Origin: Acanthacorydalis orientalis
Lineage: Eukaryota; Arthropoda; Insecta; Megaloptera; Corydalidae
DNA: 64,000 nucleotides
Reading direction: 5' to 3'
Assembly (NCBI GenBank): GCA_034766995.1
Contig: CM068321.1
Location: 8,484,026-8,548,025, forward strand
Part shown: one piece after another, positions 12,380 to 23,759 of the stretch
Layout of the letters: each line of letters begins with the position of its first letter
Numbering within the stretch: position 1 is the first letter of the stretch
Made by a program: the position numbers and the translations under genes
Notes under the pieces: generated by a model
Told to the model about the DNA's origin: nothing
The model's database searches: none
What the model saw: the letters and a program-made list of their open reading frames with translations, nothing else

Positions 12380-13640
12380 TTTAAAAATAAATTGAAATGT
12401 CATGAAATATTATTTTTTTCTTTTTTTATTCATCCATTATGTTAAGACTTGTAAGAGTTTTAAGCTCTTGTGCTTATTTACAGGCAGCTTTTGGAAATTA
12501 CTGACTCACATTCTCACAGTCACAAAAAATACTCATTAAATAATCACATAATGACTAACTATAAATATTTTTTACTTGTATTATATACTTTTATTTATGT
12601 TCTTATTTTTCTTTAAAATATTTATAATAAATAGCCTTCATGTAATGTAAATATAACATTATTCATGATAGTGCGGCATTTTTCGAACACGATTTTTTTT
12701 AATAAAACATTTATTTATAATAATATTCGAACATCAATAAAGTTATTTTTATTTAAAAAATATATTAAGGTACAGCACATTATACTCTTAATAGATTATA
12801 GTGTGTAATTTAAATATTTATAAAAGTGTGAAAAATCTGTTTCTCTCACGAATGCATTGTTTTCACATAAACTTTTACCATAAATCACTTTAATGGCAAA
12901 AATACATTATTTAGAAATTTCTGGAACGCTTTTTAAACACCGCTATATTTTCTAACAGTTGAAAATTGTTTTTACGTACTCTACTGACATTTTTTTCTTT
13001 GTTCACAACAAATCAATACCGGTCATTAAACATGTCGCGCTGAAAACACAATATCCTATTACAATTTGAATCGTAAAACGTTCTGCAATGTGGGTCACTG
13101 GACATGCATCCTGTATTGACGTAACTGTCATATCGGCTCTTCGATGAGGGGTACGTCGTCGTCACAGTTTACCGCTTTTAAATGAATTAATTGTACGTAC
13201 AGTGCCATTAACATTTTTTTTCAGACAAATTATATATATATATATATATATAATATGTATATATGTACAAAGTGTGGTAATGGTTTAACGGTTCATTATT
13301 ATACACATACGGTTTACGGTTTATGTGTGCATACTTGCAAACATAATATTGTACGATTCATTCCAATTATCAGACGGATACAAGTGCATCATTTGTAAGT
13401 ATCTGCAAAACTGCTTAATTGCATCGAGTTATGTTTTTTACTATAACACCGTTTCGTAATGAAAAAAATTGGAATAAGTATACATTTGCTACATTAACAG
13501 CATGTTGTACTGTTAACTGTTAGGAAAACAAAATTGAGATTATAATACTTAAGAAATGAGGAATCTTTGAAATTAGGTTATATATACATCTAACAAATTG
13601 TTCTATCGGTTTAACCATAGGAACAGTCTATTTTTAATAC
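12380..13640. other. AT-rich DNA without recognised genes
   Basis: A less AT-rich patch at 13010-13190 has no readable product. A short (AT)n lies near 13231-13262. Confidence 0.4.
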
Positions 13641-13648
13641 TTTATGCA

Positions 13649-13913
<265 letters not shown>

Positions 13914-14104
13914 TGTGTTTGTTTCAATTTCCATATTAATTTGTATGGCTATTTTTAATCTCTATTACATTGTTTGATTCTTCTAGAAGAAATTATAACT
14001 ATCAATCTATCAATAAGTTGATCTTATGTATTTGTCATTATTATGTCTGGTTATTTAGAAAAGTTTCGCATAGAAAAATATTCTTGTAAGTTTAAAAATT
14101 GATG

Positions 14105-14380
14105 AATCTATTAAAACGTTCACAAATTAATTTTTCACTCCTCCTCTTATAAATTAGAAAAAAAAACCGTTTAAAAAAGTATAATAAATGACTATTGATC
14201 ATTTTTAATAGTCGTTTGTTGACATTTCGACGGAAATACTGTCATCCTCAAAGTAAGAATATACAGAAAAATCTATTTTTTTAAAAAAATATTTCCTTGT
14301 AAAACTTATAATTCTCTTGCTGTTGATAGTATCATCCTAGCGTAATTTTTACTGTTGTGAGGATGAAAAATTATATATTT
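14105..14380. repeat. Palindromic repeat family A (copy 4)
   Basis: The left arm is well kept (AATTTTTCACTCCTCCTCTT, ATTGATCATTTTTAATAGTC, CATCCTCAAAG, ACAGAAAAATC). The right arm has diverged strongly and only fragments such as GTATCATCCTAGCG remain. Confidence 0.45.
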
Positions 14381-14474
14381 TCAGTTCATTCAGAATGTTT
14401 AACTTTTAAATTTCAAAAAGTTTGATATTCTTAATAATATTTTACTACAATAAAGTTTTGACACTAGCTAAATT

Positions 14475-14759
14475 TACTTTCATATATGACTTTTTGATTT
14501 ATTCCACAAATCACACAATGTTTTGAGTAAAAATGCTCAATAATTAGTTATTAATCAGTTTTTATTGTTGATAATCAGCATCATGTCGGTGATGCCGTCA
14601 TCTTCAGAGAGCAAAGCTACAGAAGAAAGTTGATAAATGCTAAGATACAGAAAATCAGATTTTTTCTTTATTTTTGTGTTCTGAGAATCGTAATATTACT
14701 ATTGAAATGTGCATAAGTAAGAATGAAAATGATCAATAATCCATATTGATTTTTTGCTA
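14475..14759. repeat. Palindromic repeat family A (copy 5), interrupted by mini-mariner
   Basis: The left arm reads GAGTAAAAATGCTCAATAATT, GGTGATGCCGTCATCTTCAG. The right arm reads GAATCGTAATATTACTATTG, GAAAATGATCAATAATCCAT and then stops at the TA where the mini-mariner begins. The bases after the mariner (ACACAATTTATGG, about 15323) resemble the missing right end, which suggests a nested insertion. Confidence 0.5.
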
Positions 14760-15320
14760 TTATATTGGTTAAAAAAATAATTGCGGTTTATGATCTTCAA
14801 ATTCGTATACACTTTCGCAGTTAGCTGTTTTAAGTGGTCCAGAACTATTGGATGACTAACGTCTAACTTTTATTCAAGCTCTCGAATTGTTGTCGTGGTT
14901 CTGATTTAACTAACGCCTTCAGTAGGTCCTTATGAATTGAAGGACGCCCGCAACATTCTTCAACTTCAAGGCTCTCGTCCCCAGTACGAAATTTTTGAAA
15001 CCAACATTGCATCATACAATCCTCAACAGTACCCACACCAAAAACGTTGTTTAGTTAACGAGCTGTTTCTTCTGCTTTACCACCCGTTCTGAACTCATAC
15101 AAAAAATTGCTCCTATTTGTTTCTTGTCCATTTTTAATTCAATAACTCAATTTGAAGCAAAATTAATAATAAAACCTAAGTCGGTGTTACTTAAATATAG
15201 ACCGAAAAATACACTTTAAAATGGTATTAACATGAACACGATGAAATGATACTTTTATTGAAAAAATAAGGTTAGAATTCAGAAAACAAATACTGCAATT
15301 ATTTTCCTACTGACCTAATA
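14760..15320 (-). mobile_element. Mini-mariner with both ends (copy 3)
   Basis: A full-span copy of about 560 bp on the minus strand. Both terminal repeats are present (TTATTTTCCTACTGACCTAA at the right, ATTGGTTAAAAAAATAATTG at the left). Between them are traces of the transposase start, the FGVGTVE linker, FRTGDESLE and the second helix-turn-helix region. The trace then jumps to the 3' terminal sequence GAATTTGAAGATCATAAACC. The whole catalytic core is absent. The reading frame is broken in several places. It mobilised, if at all, using transposase from elsewhere. Confidence 0.8.
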
Positions 15321-15744
15321 TTACACAATTTATGGTAAGTACCGCCAAACTAAACATATCATCTTTCAAGTGAAACGTTTCAAGGTAAAAATTGTCTATA
15401 AGCTCAAACATTGTTTTTTTTTCCAAAAAATGATTTGTTTTCATTTGTATTCTCATACAATATTTATTTTTTCCCTAAATAATCAGATTCATTACTTAGA
15501 GATAATTAATCAATTCTAATGTAATTAATCAATATATAGATTATTATTCCGATTAATGACACTTCAAATATTATTATATTAAAAGTACCAAAGGTTGGTT
15601 TTGTTTATCACATTCATTATTATTAGACCGAAAGTTAAAACGAGTATATTTTAATAACAAAGTAATGAAAAATAAATAAACAAAGAAATGAAACAAAGAA
15701 ACTTTAATTTAAATTATAATTCCCCAGTTTTATACCCGTGAATG

Positions 15745-15945
15745 CATTGATCCCTCGTCGTTTTGGATCACTGAATCATCTATTTTCCACTTCTAGCCTG
15801 GACACGTGTTTCCTCTTCAAATATAATATAGATTCTCGTAGAAAGTAGAATTAAATTTTACCTTAAGTGCGCACGTATCGAAACTAACAGTGGAAACAGA
15901 AACTCCAGTGTTTCAAAAGATTAAAGAACACCAGGACAACGTATT
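15745..15945. repeat. Palindromic repeat family B (copy 3)
   Basis: The left arm has CTCGTCGTTTTGGATCACTG. The right arm has GTGCGCACGTATCGAAACTA, ACAGAAACTCCAG and ACCAGGACAACG, which match the right arm of the copy at 3.5-3.8 kb. Confidence 0.5.
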
Positions 15946-15949
15946 ATTA

Positions 15950-16790
15950 AAATACTCTAACCTTACTAACTTTTCTGAAATTTTATAATATTTATTGGCT
16001 TTTTCATGAAAAAAAAGACTAATAGTAAGAATTAGGACCAAAATACTCGTATTCAACCCATCCACACATAGACACACTTTAACATATTAATAAATATTAA
16101 AGAAGTAGTTTAAAATCAATATTAAACTTTCTGTATACAAAACTTTCCATATGTTTATTTTTAAAAAGCATGTGTGTTGTATTATTTCGAATTTGCATTT
16201 TATAATTGGTAGACAAACAAATCCTCCAAGGTACAATGACCAATGTTAAATAGCCATTCAACAATCATATCTGCATTGCACATCTGATTCGATGAAAATA
16301 AAAATATAAACCGTTTTATTTACATTTTCTTGACTGCTTGCAGTAAGGAATGTAAACAAAAAAAAACTTCCGGTTGAACAGCTGTTGCATCGTTTTTTTC
16401 GTAATATTTATTTGTAGAACGCTGTTAGTTATTGTAACATTAAAATGGTTTCATTGATAAATAATTCAATTGTCATTTTATTTGATGCAAAATATTAAGA
16501 AACTAATATAGCCCGTCAAAATTGACAGAGAAATAGAAAGAAAAAAAACAGTCTATTAGTTTTTATAACATAATATATTTAAACATAAAAAATACTTAAG
16601 AACGTAACTTAATGAATTAAACTTGAAACCTATCCATTGTGAAAATTACCTTATACACCATGTTACGGACAAAGTGACGAGAAATGTGGATTTTTTTATT
16701 AGGAAGGTGGTTATTTGAATATTTTTTTTTTAGAGGATACTTGGCTTTCTTATGAATTTCAAAGATAATTCCAAAATAATTCAGTTATTT
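15950..16790. other. AT-rich DNA without recognised genes
   Basis: No coding similarity or repeat structure was found. Confidence 0.4.
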
Positions 16791-16794
16791 TGAT

Positions 16795-17105
16795 TAAATC
16801 GACTTTTACAAATTATGTTTTTCTTATTACACCAACCACGATTTTTTTTTAACAAAAATATTAAATAAATTACTGTTATTTATTTTGGATCGTTGCTTGT
16901 GTGAATTTTGATGTCGATGCTATCACTCTGAGTGCCAAGGTACAGAACAATCAGATTTTTTCTCTACTTTGGCCGCTCTGAGGACGATGGTATCGCCATA
17001 GAAATGCGTATAAGAAACAACAATAATCAATTATTGAACATTTGTTAACAGAAATCTTTTTTAGGTTTTTAGAGCTAAAAAATAATTCATTTATGAAATC
17101 AAAAG
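16795..17105. repeat. Palindromic repeat family A (copy 6)
   Basis: Well preserved. The left arm carries GATGTCGATGCTATCACTCT and GAGTGCCAAGGTACAGAACA. The right arm carries CGCTCTGAGGACGATGGTAT, CGCCATAGAAATGCG and AATAATCAATTATTGAACAT, ending in AATAATTCATTTATGAAA. Confidence 0.65.
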
Positions 17106-17593
17106 AATCAATATTTCAAGAATAACATCTGATTAATCCTCAAACATTTATTTTATTTATTAGGCATACTTACAGTGTGTTATTTATTATTTCATTCTTT
17201 TCAAAACCACTTATTCTTTGTGAATTTCATATAAGAACACTTTAATGGTAATCTTTGTGAAGATAATTCGATTTTGACATACTTAACAGTCAACAACCGT
17301 TTCGTATTCGCTTTATCGAGATCTGCTTTTGAGATCGTATTCATTTATTTAAATTTCAGTTTATATATCTGATTTTATAAATGTATCATTATATTATCAT
17401 TTCGATTTATATGCTCGTAATTTAAATAATCGCGTATTTAGGTATACAATAAAGTCGAGACTCGTTTCGATTCTTAGATTTTATTAAAATACATTTTATC
17501 ATAGAAGAGATTGCCGCAGTGTAACGATTCGTCAGTCGATAATAAAGATATTCAAGAGCCGCAATGAACATTTATTTAAATTTATTTGACACG

Positions 17594-17651
17594 CATGTCG
17601 ACGAAATTCAAATTTTCTTCATGCACGCGTGAAAATTGGTTCGTCGACATG
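17594..17651. repeat. Short hairpin with near-perfect stem
   Basis: CATGTCGACGAA and AAATTTTC on the left pair with GAAAATT and TTCGTCGACATG on the right, around a 13-nt loop. The small internal bulge and 58-nt size resemble a microRNA precursor, but a chance or transposon-derived palindrome is equally possible. Confidence 0.5.
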
Positions 17652-17659
17652 TTTGATGA

Positions 17660-18290
17660 AATGACTTTGTTGTTTACTGTTCATCCCGTTTTTTGGTAAC
17701 ACTAGTAATGTATCAAGATGATGTTCCTCCGTTCAATTACTTTATGTAAAACATTTTTCATCTTGTCATAACTTCATACATACATACGTATATATATATA
17801 TGTTCACAAGTATGTATGTAGGTATTGTTCACGTCAACGGATATCACTTTTTATCAATATAATTTTTTGTACGTTCCCGTAAACTAAATATTTCATATTC
17901 GTGTTTTGGCAGAACGCCCGAAGCTTTTGAATGCAATGGCAAGTATAATAAATAGCATAATATGAAGTAGATGCTCGTTCGTGTATGATTTATCAGCGGT
18001 TTATGGTTTGGACGTAAAATCTTTACGGTAGAATTCAAAACAGTACCGCATTGACTATTGTTAGTTGTTTATGTAAATAATAATATGTCTTAATATTATT
18101 TCCTTTTTTGTAAACATATAATTCTGTTTACTATTAAATTGTTGAATAGAATTATTGGATTTGTAAGGTGAGATTTAGTAAAGCTGTACTTTTTTCAAAA
18201 GTGATTGTTCAGTTAAAAGAATTTCTATTCATTTAAATACAATAATTTCGACAGTTCTTTAAAAGGTGTTTAAATATAATAATTATATGT
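17660..18290. other. Unassigned DNA
   Basis: A 64-codon minus-strand frame at 17844-18038 matches no known family. No other structure is seen. Confidence 0.3.
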
Positions 18291-18294
18291 TTTT

Positions 18295-18390
18295 ATATCT
18301 GTGATTCCTTTAGTACATTTACCTGGTCTTCATCCGTTTGGATAATTTGTGAGGCTGTTCTCTATTACCATTTTTAGGTAGGTGTTAGAA
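18295..18390. repeat. Family B palindrome fragment
   Basis: Only part of one arm is recognisable (CTGTGATTCCTTTAGTAC, CATCCGTTTGGATAATTTG, TTTTTAGGTAGGTGTTAG). Confidence 0.3.
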
Positions 18391-18399
18391 GTGGATTAT

Positions 18400-18640
18400 A
18401 AATCTATTTTATGTTCATTTATCTACACGTTTTAGTGATGTCATCATTTTCAAAGCGAAATGTTACAGAAAAATATATACCTTAGCTTCTTTATGTACTT
18501 GATTCTTTTAAAGATGATTGCATCGCCGTCGAAATGCGCATTAGCAGCAATAAAAAATGATCTATACTGATTTATTGAACATTTTTAATCAGAAATAAAA
18601 TGTGGTTTATGGTATGATAAATATGTATGTTATATAAATT
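18400..18640. repeat. Palindromic repeat family A (copy 7)
   Basis: The left arm has GTGATGTCATCATTTTCAAA and TTACAGAAAAATATAT. The right arm has GATGATTGCATCGCCGTCGA, AATGCGCATTAGC and ATTGAACATTTTTAATCAGA, then TGTGGTTTATGG. Confidence 0.6.
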
Positions 18641-19111
18641 GACATTTTTTATTAATTTTTCAACGAAACACATGGTTTATTGAATTTATTACTTACTGGA
18701 GACATATTACTTTTATTTTGTAAAACTCGACTGGAAGATTACAATACTTGCTAATGTATAAAGTTCGTCAAGATAATGTAGAACTTTTATTTTGTAGCAT
18801 TAAATACAGAAAAGGGCATATTTATAACCCAGAGGCTGTAATGTTTAAAGCAGGGTTAGATTAAGAAATCAGAAAGTTTTAAATTATATCCTATTGGATT
18901 AAATTAATACTGACTAATTTAAATCGAATTTGGGAAACGTTGGTACGAGAATAGCACCAGATATTCTCGGCCTAAAATGTTTGCGCATGCAGACACATGG
19001 TGAATTTGTACAGTGCAGTAGATTTATGTTTTAGCGTTCAGTAAAAATTTCAAGTTTAAAACTTGATCAATCATACAGTGACAGCAATGAAAGTAAGATT
19101 CATTCATAACA

Positions 19112-20125
19112 ATGTCGGAAGTAGTCAAAATTGAGTATCGTGCGATAATAAAGATTCTAACAAAAGAACGGGTTATAATCCACAAAATAAAACAATGGTT
19201 AGATATGTGGGAAAGCTTTCATACTGCACGGTAAAAGAATTGTCTAAGATATTTAGGATGAAAGAAGAGTCATTGGAGGATGAATAGCGTCCAAGTCGCC
19301 CTGTGAAAGTGCTCAACCTCGATTTTTTTGCACTTGTCGAAGACCTGGTGCTTATTAAATTTGAAAGAATTATCAACAATCTTCGATATTTTATAAATAA
19401 TCGTTTACCGAAATCCCCATCACTATTTAGGTATGAATAAGGTCAGTGTAAGGTGGGTACCCGAACTTCTTTCGACCATTCAGCGTTAGCCTCCGCACGT
19501 TCATTTTTAGAGCTTTGTGAACCATATCCAGATACAATAATCGGGCATATTGTAACAGAGGATGGAACAATGCTCCTTTATTATGATTCTGCGTCTAAAA
19601 GACAGCCCATGGATCGGTAGTGAGCAGATGAACCACCCACAAGAAAGTCCAAGGTGTCTCACTTCACAAAAAGGGGCATGGTCACAATTTTTTGGGATTG
19701 CAAGAGCATTATATTAATCGATTTTCAAGGAACTAAATACCACTGTTAATAGTTCATATTATGCAATATTGTTGTATAAATTGTGGGATAATATTTCCGA
19801 AAAACGGAGTGAAAAACTAATAAAAGGAGTGCGCTTGTTGCACGATAATGCACCAATTCACACCGCTACTGTTTCTCAAGCCGCTATTCGGGAGTGTGGC
19901 TTCCAAACACTTGATTACTCATCCTATAGTCCAGGTATGGCCTTTAGCGATTAATACCTTTTTGATAATTTGAAAAAAGCTTTACCTGGACAATTTTTTA
20001 ATGATGATAATGAACTGAAAATAGCGGTAACTGACCACTTTAACATGCAAGCAGAAGATTAATATTATAAGGGGTTAGAAATAATAGTAAGGATAAAAAA
20101 TTTATTGAAGTTAAAAAGAGTTTTG
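19112..20125 (+). pseudogene. Mariner transposase pseudogene
   Basis: A full-span but decayed mariner transposase. The start MSEVVKIEYRAIIKIL is followed by a trace of the helix-turn-helix region (VKELSKIFRMKEESLEDE, then a TAG stop near 19286). Next come RSFLELCEPYPDTIIGHIVT with EDGTM (first catalytic acid), YYDSASKRQPM, and a degenerate metal-binding core. A continuous C-terminal stretch at 19769-19954 holds LLHDNAPIHTA (second acid) and SSYSPGMAFSD (third acid). Several stops and frame changes, plus a deletion in the N-terminal half, abolish function. No terminal inverted repeats were recognised. It sits about 0.4 kb upstream of another, different mariner in the same orientation. Confidence 0.85.
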
Positions 20126-20507
20126 TAGAAAAATAGTAAATTCTTATTTTTTATGTACATTCTTTCTTATCTAGACCGAGAATATTTGACGTTATCCTCG
20201 TATTTACTTCAGTTATGTTCTTGAAAATTCACTACTATAATATTTTATAGATCAATGTCTAGTTCTTTTCCCTGCATTGTTTTTATTTGAGAAGAATACC
20301 ACACAGTTGGTTAACATTAAGCGTAAGAATACATTTTTTATAATCCATTGTAGATATAATTTTTAATGATGCACATGTGTCTGTAGTTACAATCTACAGA
20401 CATTGCGGTGTTGTGAAAAAATAATAATATTAAGACATAATGGGAATATAAAACGTTTTTCCTTTGAGAGATGAAATATTCAGTTGTTAAAGGTCATCAT
20501 ATATATA

Positions 20508-21771
20508 TATTAGGTAACCAAGAATGTTCTGTCGCTGTTACAACGTACAATAATTCCAAGAATTATTTATACTTATTTGACAAAATTCCAATAATTGTTT
20601 ATCAATAATATTAGCATGTGTTTTAAATGAATCTCGAACTGTTCACTTGAATTTAAAAAATAATTCTTACCCTTAAAAATGTCTGTGAAAAATAGTGTAG
20701 TATGTACGTGTTTGCTTTATGAATTTAAGCTTGGGGCTATCGCTACACAAACTGCAAAAAATTATACTGGGGTTGGAGAAAATACAGTTACATCAAGAAC
20801 GACTCAGAGATGGTTTACAAAATTTTCTGCCGGGGATGAATCTATTAAAGACAAGACTCGATCAGGTAGACCATCAAATTTAAATGTCGATGAATTGGAG
20901 ACAGTGTTTGAAACAAATTCTAGTTTAACGTGTTAACAGTTTGCAGTAATGTTCAAAGTAAGTGACGAACAATATGAAAGCATTTACACAAAATAGGTAT
21001 GAAAGAGGTGGAAATGAAGTAAATGGGTACGACACGAGTTAACTCCCAATAACAAATTACATCGTCTTACCATCTGTACATCTCTTATTTCACGACTAAA
21101 ATCAGAGAACTTTTTGGATCAAATTTTGATCACTGATAGAAAATGGATTATTTATTCCAACTACAAAGATACTCACCACTGGCTTTCATTAGGTGATCCT
21201 GTCTCACAAAGTCCTAAATGAAAGTTAACACCGCGAAAACTTCTCTGTTTGGTGGACTCCAAAAGGAATTATTCACCATGAATATCCACATGTGGGTCAA
21301 ACCGTCACAGAAAACATTTATAGTGAACAACTCCAACGAGTACACGATGCATTAAAACAAAAACAGCCAGCATTTGTAAATCATAAAAAAGTATTATTTT
21401 TACGAGGTAACGTTCCATATGTTGCAGTAGAGACCAGAACAAAAATCATGAATTTAGGGTGAGAGATCCTCCCCCATGCTCCGTATTCCACAGACATATC
21501 TCCATCAGATTATCGCCCATTTGTATCTTTGGACAATCGCATGCGTGGTAAACAGTTTAGTAATGAAGAAGAATTAAAAATGAAGGTGGCTACATTTTTT
21601 GAAAATACAAATAAACAGTTTTATAAAAATCGAATTTATAAATTATCTTCTCGATGGGAAAGGGTTGTTCAATGCGAAGGTGGATATTTTCATAAATGAA
21701 GTTATTTTATGTAAAAATACACAAGTATTTTTTTCTCAGTTCAAAAACGACAAAACTTTCTTGGTTATCTG

Positions 21772-21774
<3 letters not shown>
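20508..21774 (+). mobile_element. Mariner element with both terminal repeats
   Basis: A near full-length mariner of about 1.26 kb. The left end TTAGGTAACCAAGAATGTTC and the right end (reverse complement TCAGATAACCAAGAAAGTTT) form inverted repeats of about 28 bp. They are flanked by TA-rich DNA, and on the right by an (AT)n array. It encloses the transposase pseudogene at 20679-21699. The ends fit TA-targeted insertion, although AT repeats blur the exact duplication. Confidence 0.88.
20679..21699 (+). pseudogene. Mariner transposase pseudogene inside the 20.5 kb element
   Basis: It lies between the terminal repeats. An intact first stretch of 85 residues contains the DNA-binding region (LLYEFKLGAIATQTAKNYT, then WFTKFSAGDESIKDKTRSG, then RPS). 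A stop follows, and frames shift repeatedly. WVRHELTPNNK, ILITDRKW (first acid kept), WWTPKGIIHHEYP, FLRGNVPYVAVETR and STDISPSDY (third acid kept) can be followed in order. It ends with SSRWERVVQCEGGYFHK and a TGA. The second catalytic position reads RGN where HDN is usual, so that aspartate is lost. It differs in sequence from the 19.1 kb pseudogene, so the pair is not a simple duplication. Confidence 0.88.

Positions 21775-21825
<51 letters not shown>
21773..21825. repeat. (AT)n microsatellite abutting mariner right end
   Basis: About 26 AT units starting at the outer edge of the mariner terminal repeat. Confidence 0.95.
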
Positions 21826-21827
<2 letters not shown>

Positions 21828-21889
21828 AGTTGTTTGTTTTCATACATTTAGCCTATATATCAAAGGACTACAGAATCATCTTAATAAAA

Positions 21890-22375
21890 TATAAGTGTAA
21901 CGAAAACGTCGTCCCGTAAGTGAGCAACGTCACGACACGTTGAAAAATGTATTTTCCGTCGCTACATAAACGTATTTCAGTTGTTGACATCAGTCGTCCT
22001 ATAAAAAGGAGACGAAGCGGAATTGTGGAGAAATGTACACGCCACGGCTTATCCGTGTGTCTGGTACGGCCTGACATTGAAAATAACCCCGTTTTTCTTC
22101 CACTTTTATTTCATTTCGTATCGAACGTCGGAAAATCGTCGGCGACGACAGACAGTACCGTCGTTTCGGATCGAAACCGAAATTGGCAATTACCTTTGCG
22201 TTCTGTACGTCTCTTCGTGCGATTTGATTTCAGAACGACACTGAAATCAATTCGATACAGTGGTTTTGTTTTGTGTCCGTGTATGAAAAGTTCGGTGAGA
22301 TTATCTTCTGTCCGAGCTGTGTTATTGAAAAAAATAATTAACGTGACTTTTATTTTCCTACGATTTTTCGTATAA
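21890..22375 (+). other. GC-richer block with TATA box and 142-codon open frame
   Basis: This is one of the most GC-rich stretches of the window, with many CpGs. An open frame at 21947-22375 encodes a basic, serine-rich 142-residue product with no recognised domain. A TATAAAAA box at 22000-22007 lies inside that frame, so if it is a promoter, transcription would begin near 22030 and the frame could not be the product. A shorter frame at 22023-22244 also exists. Possible readings are a host 5' exon and promoter, or an unidentified repeat. Microsatellites bound it on both sides. Confidence 0.3.
22000..22007 (+). promoter_or_regulatory. Candidate TATA box
   Basis: TATAAAAA followed by GGAGACG in a CpG-containing block; a TCAGT initiator-like motif lies upstream rather than downstream. 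Prediction only. Confidence 0.3.
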
Positions 22376-22380
22376 GTACT

Positions 22381-22383
<3 letters not shown>

Positions 22384-22444
<61 letters not shown>
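22384..22444. repeat. (AT)n microsatellite
   Basis: About 30 AT units. Confidence 0.95.
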
Positions 22445-22446
<2 letters not shown>

Positions 22447-22613
22447 TTAACAATGGTAGTGATAAAAATAACAAGTGAAGATAGTGATTTTTTCATTATC
22501 AGATAAATTGGATTTGTGTGAAGCAATCATTTTAAAAATAAATTTCTTAGAGTGCACTCGACATTCCATCAGACGGATTTAGCAATGTTTTACAAATATA
22601 AAAAAGTATGTAT

Positions 22614-22615
<2 letters not shown>

Positions 22616-22677
<62 letters not shown>
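22616..22677. repeat. (AT)n microsatellite
   Basis: About 30 AT units, 170 bp after the previous array. Confidence 0.95.
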
Positions 22678-22679
<2 letters not shown>

Positions 22680-22680
<1 letters not shown>

Positions 22681-23278
22681 GTACATAATTTACTTAAATC
22701 TATTTATAATATTAAATAATTTATAATTTCATTTATGCAACTTATAAAATTTTCTTCTATATTTTTGTTATCAATAAGAAAACAGCAGTGTCTTAAATGA
22801 AAAGATATTAAAATTAATATATTTTTATTTAATAATTTTTTTGTTCGATATTCATTATTACATTAAGATGTTTCATATTTTAAAGGAAGTTTCATATTTG
22901 AAATTGTCATAAAATAAAATCCTATTTTATTTATATAATTTTTTTTCTAAAATTAACTAAATTATATTATTGATAGTACATGTTCTATTTTTGTTAAAAT
23001 TACAGTTTTTTAAATTATATTTCTCTTGCGTATTTATTTTCTTGCATCACCATCTAATTTTTATTGCGTATGAAATCTGTTTAAGGATACAAATTCATTC
23101 AACTTGATAAATATTTCGTACAAAGTTTTTTATACTAAATAATTTCGGTAATCTCTTGTGATTAATTTTTTCTCGGTGTTATTTATGCTCATTATGAGTC
23201 AAATTCCATTAAGTTTATGTCTAATCATGGATGTAAGGTTAATAATCTCATTTGTAGAAGGTATTTGTTTAAAGGTTC

Positions 23279-23279
<1 letters not shown>
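22680..23279. other. AT-rich DNA without recognised genes
   Basis: No coding or repeat signal beyond base composition. Confidence 0.4.

Positions 23280-23357
<78 letters not shown>
23280..23357. repeat. (AT)n microsatellite abutting a mariner end
   Basis: About 38 AT units directly before a mariner 5' end. Confidence 0.95.
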
Positions 23358-23358
<1 letters not shown>

Positions 23359-23360
<2 letters not shown>

Positions 23361-23755
23361 TGAATCAGTGCAAAAGTTCGTATACAATTCAATAGGTGGT
23401 GTTAAGAGTGCCGCATGGCGGCGCTCGTGATTGAAATGTATTCATGTTATATATCGTTTGAAAGGTGACAGTCACAGCTGTCATTTAAGAATCAAATACA
23501 TTTGATTTTATTCGATTTGTGTGCAAGAAATTTTTTTGGAAATGGACAACGAAAAGATACTTTCGTCACGTTATCTTGTACGAGTTTCGGAAAGGGGTAA
23601 GCGTTCTGCGGCAACGAAAAATATTCGGGAGGTTTGTTTGGAATATGCACCATCTCTTCCAACTGTGAAGAAATGGTTTGTTGAATTTTGACTTGGTAAT
23701 TTTAACATCGAAGGTCAACCCCGCTCTGTTCAAAAATTTATCAATTTTTGAAACA
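23359..23755 (+). pseudogene. Mariner 5' end and transposase N-terminus, truncated
   Basis: A terminal-repeat-like GAATCAGTGCAAAAGTTCGT is followed by about 170 bp of leader and a frame starting at 23542. The product begins MDNEKILSSRYLVRVSERGK, then SAATKNIREVCLEYAPSLPT and VKKWFVEF, which matches the first helix-turn-helix of a mariner transposase. A TGA follows, then LGNFNIEGQPRSV in the same frame. Homology ends near 23755. No catalytic region remains. Its sequence differs from the 19.1, 20.7 and mini-mariner families, so it is a separate lineage. Confidence 0.75.
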
Positions 23756-23759
23756 GCGA

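Noticed and set aside
19173..19379. 68-codon minus-strand open frame
   Set aside because: Antisense shadow of the 19.1 kb mariner pseudogene.
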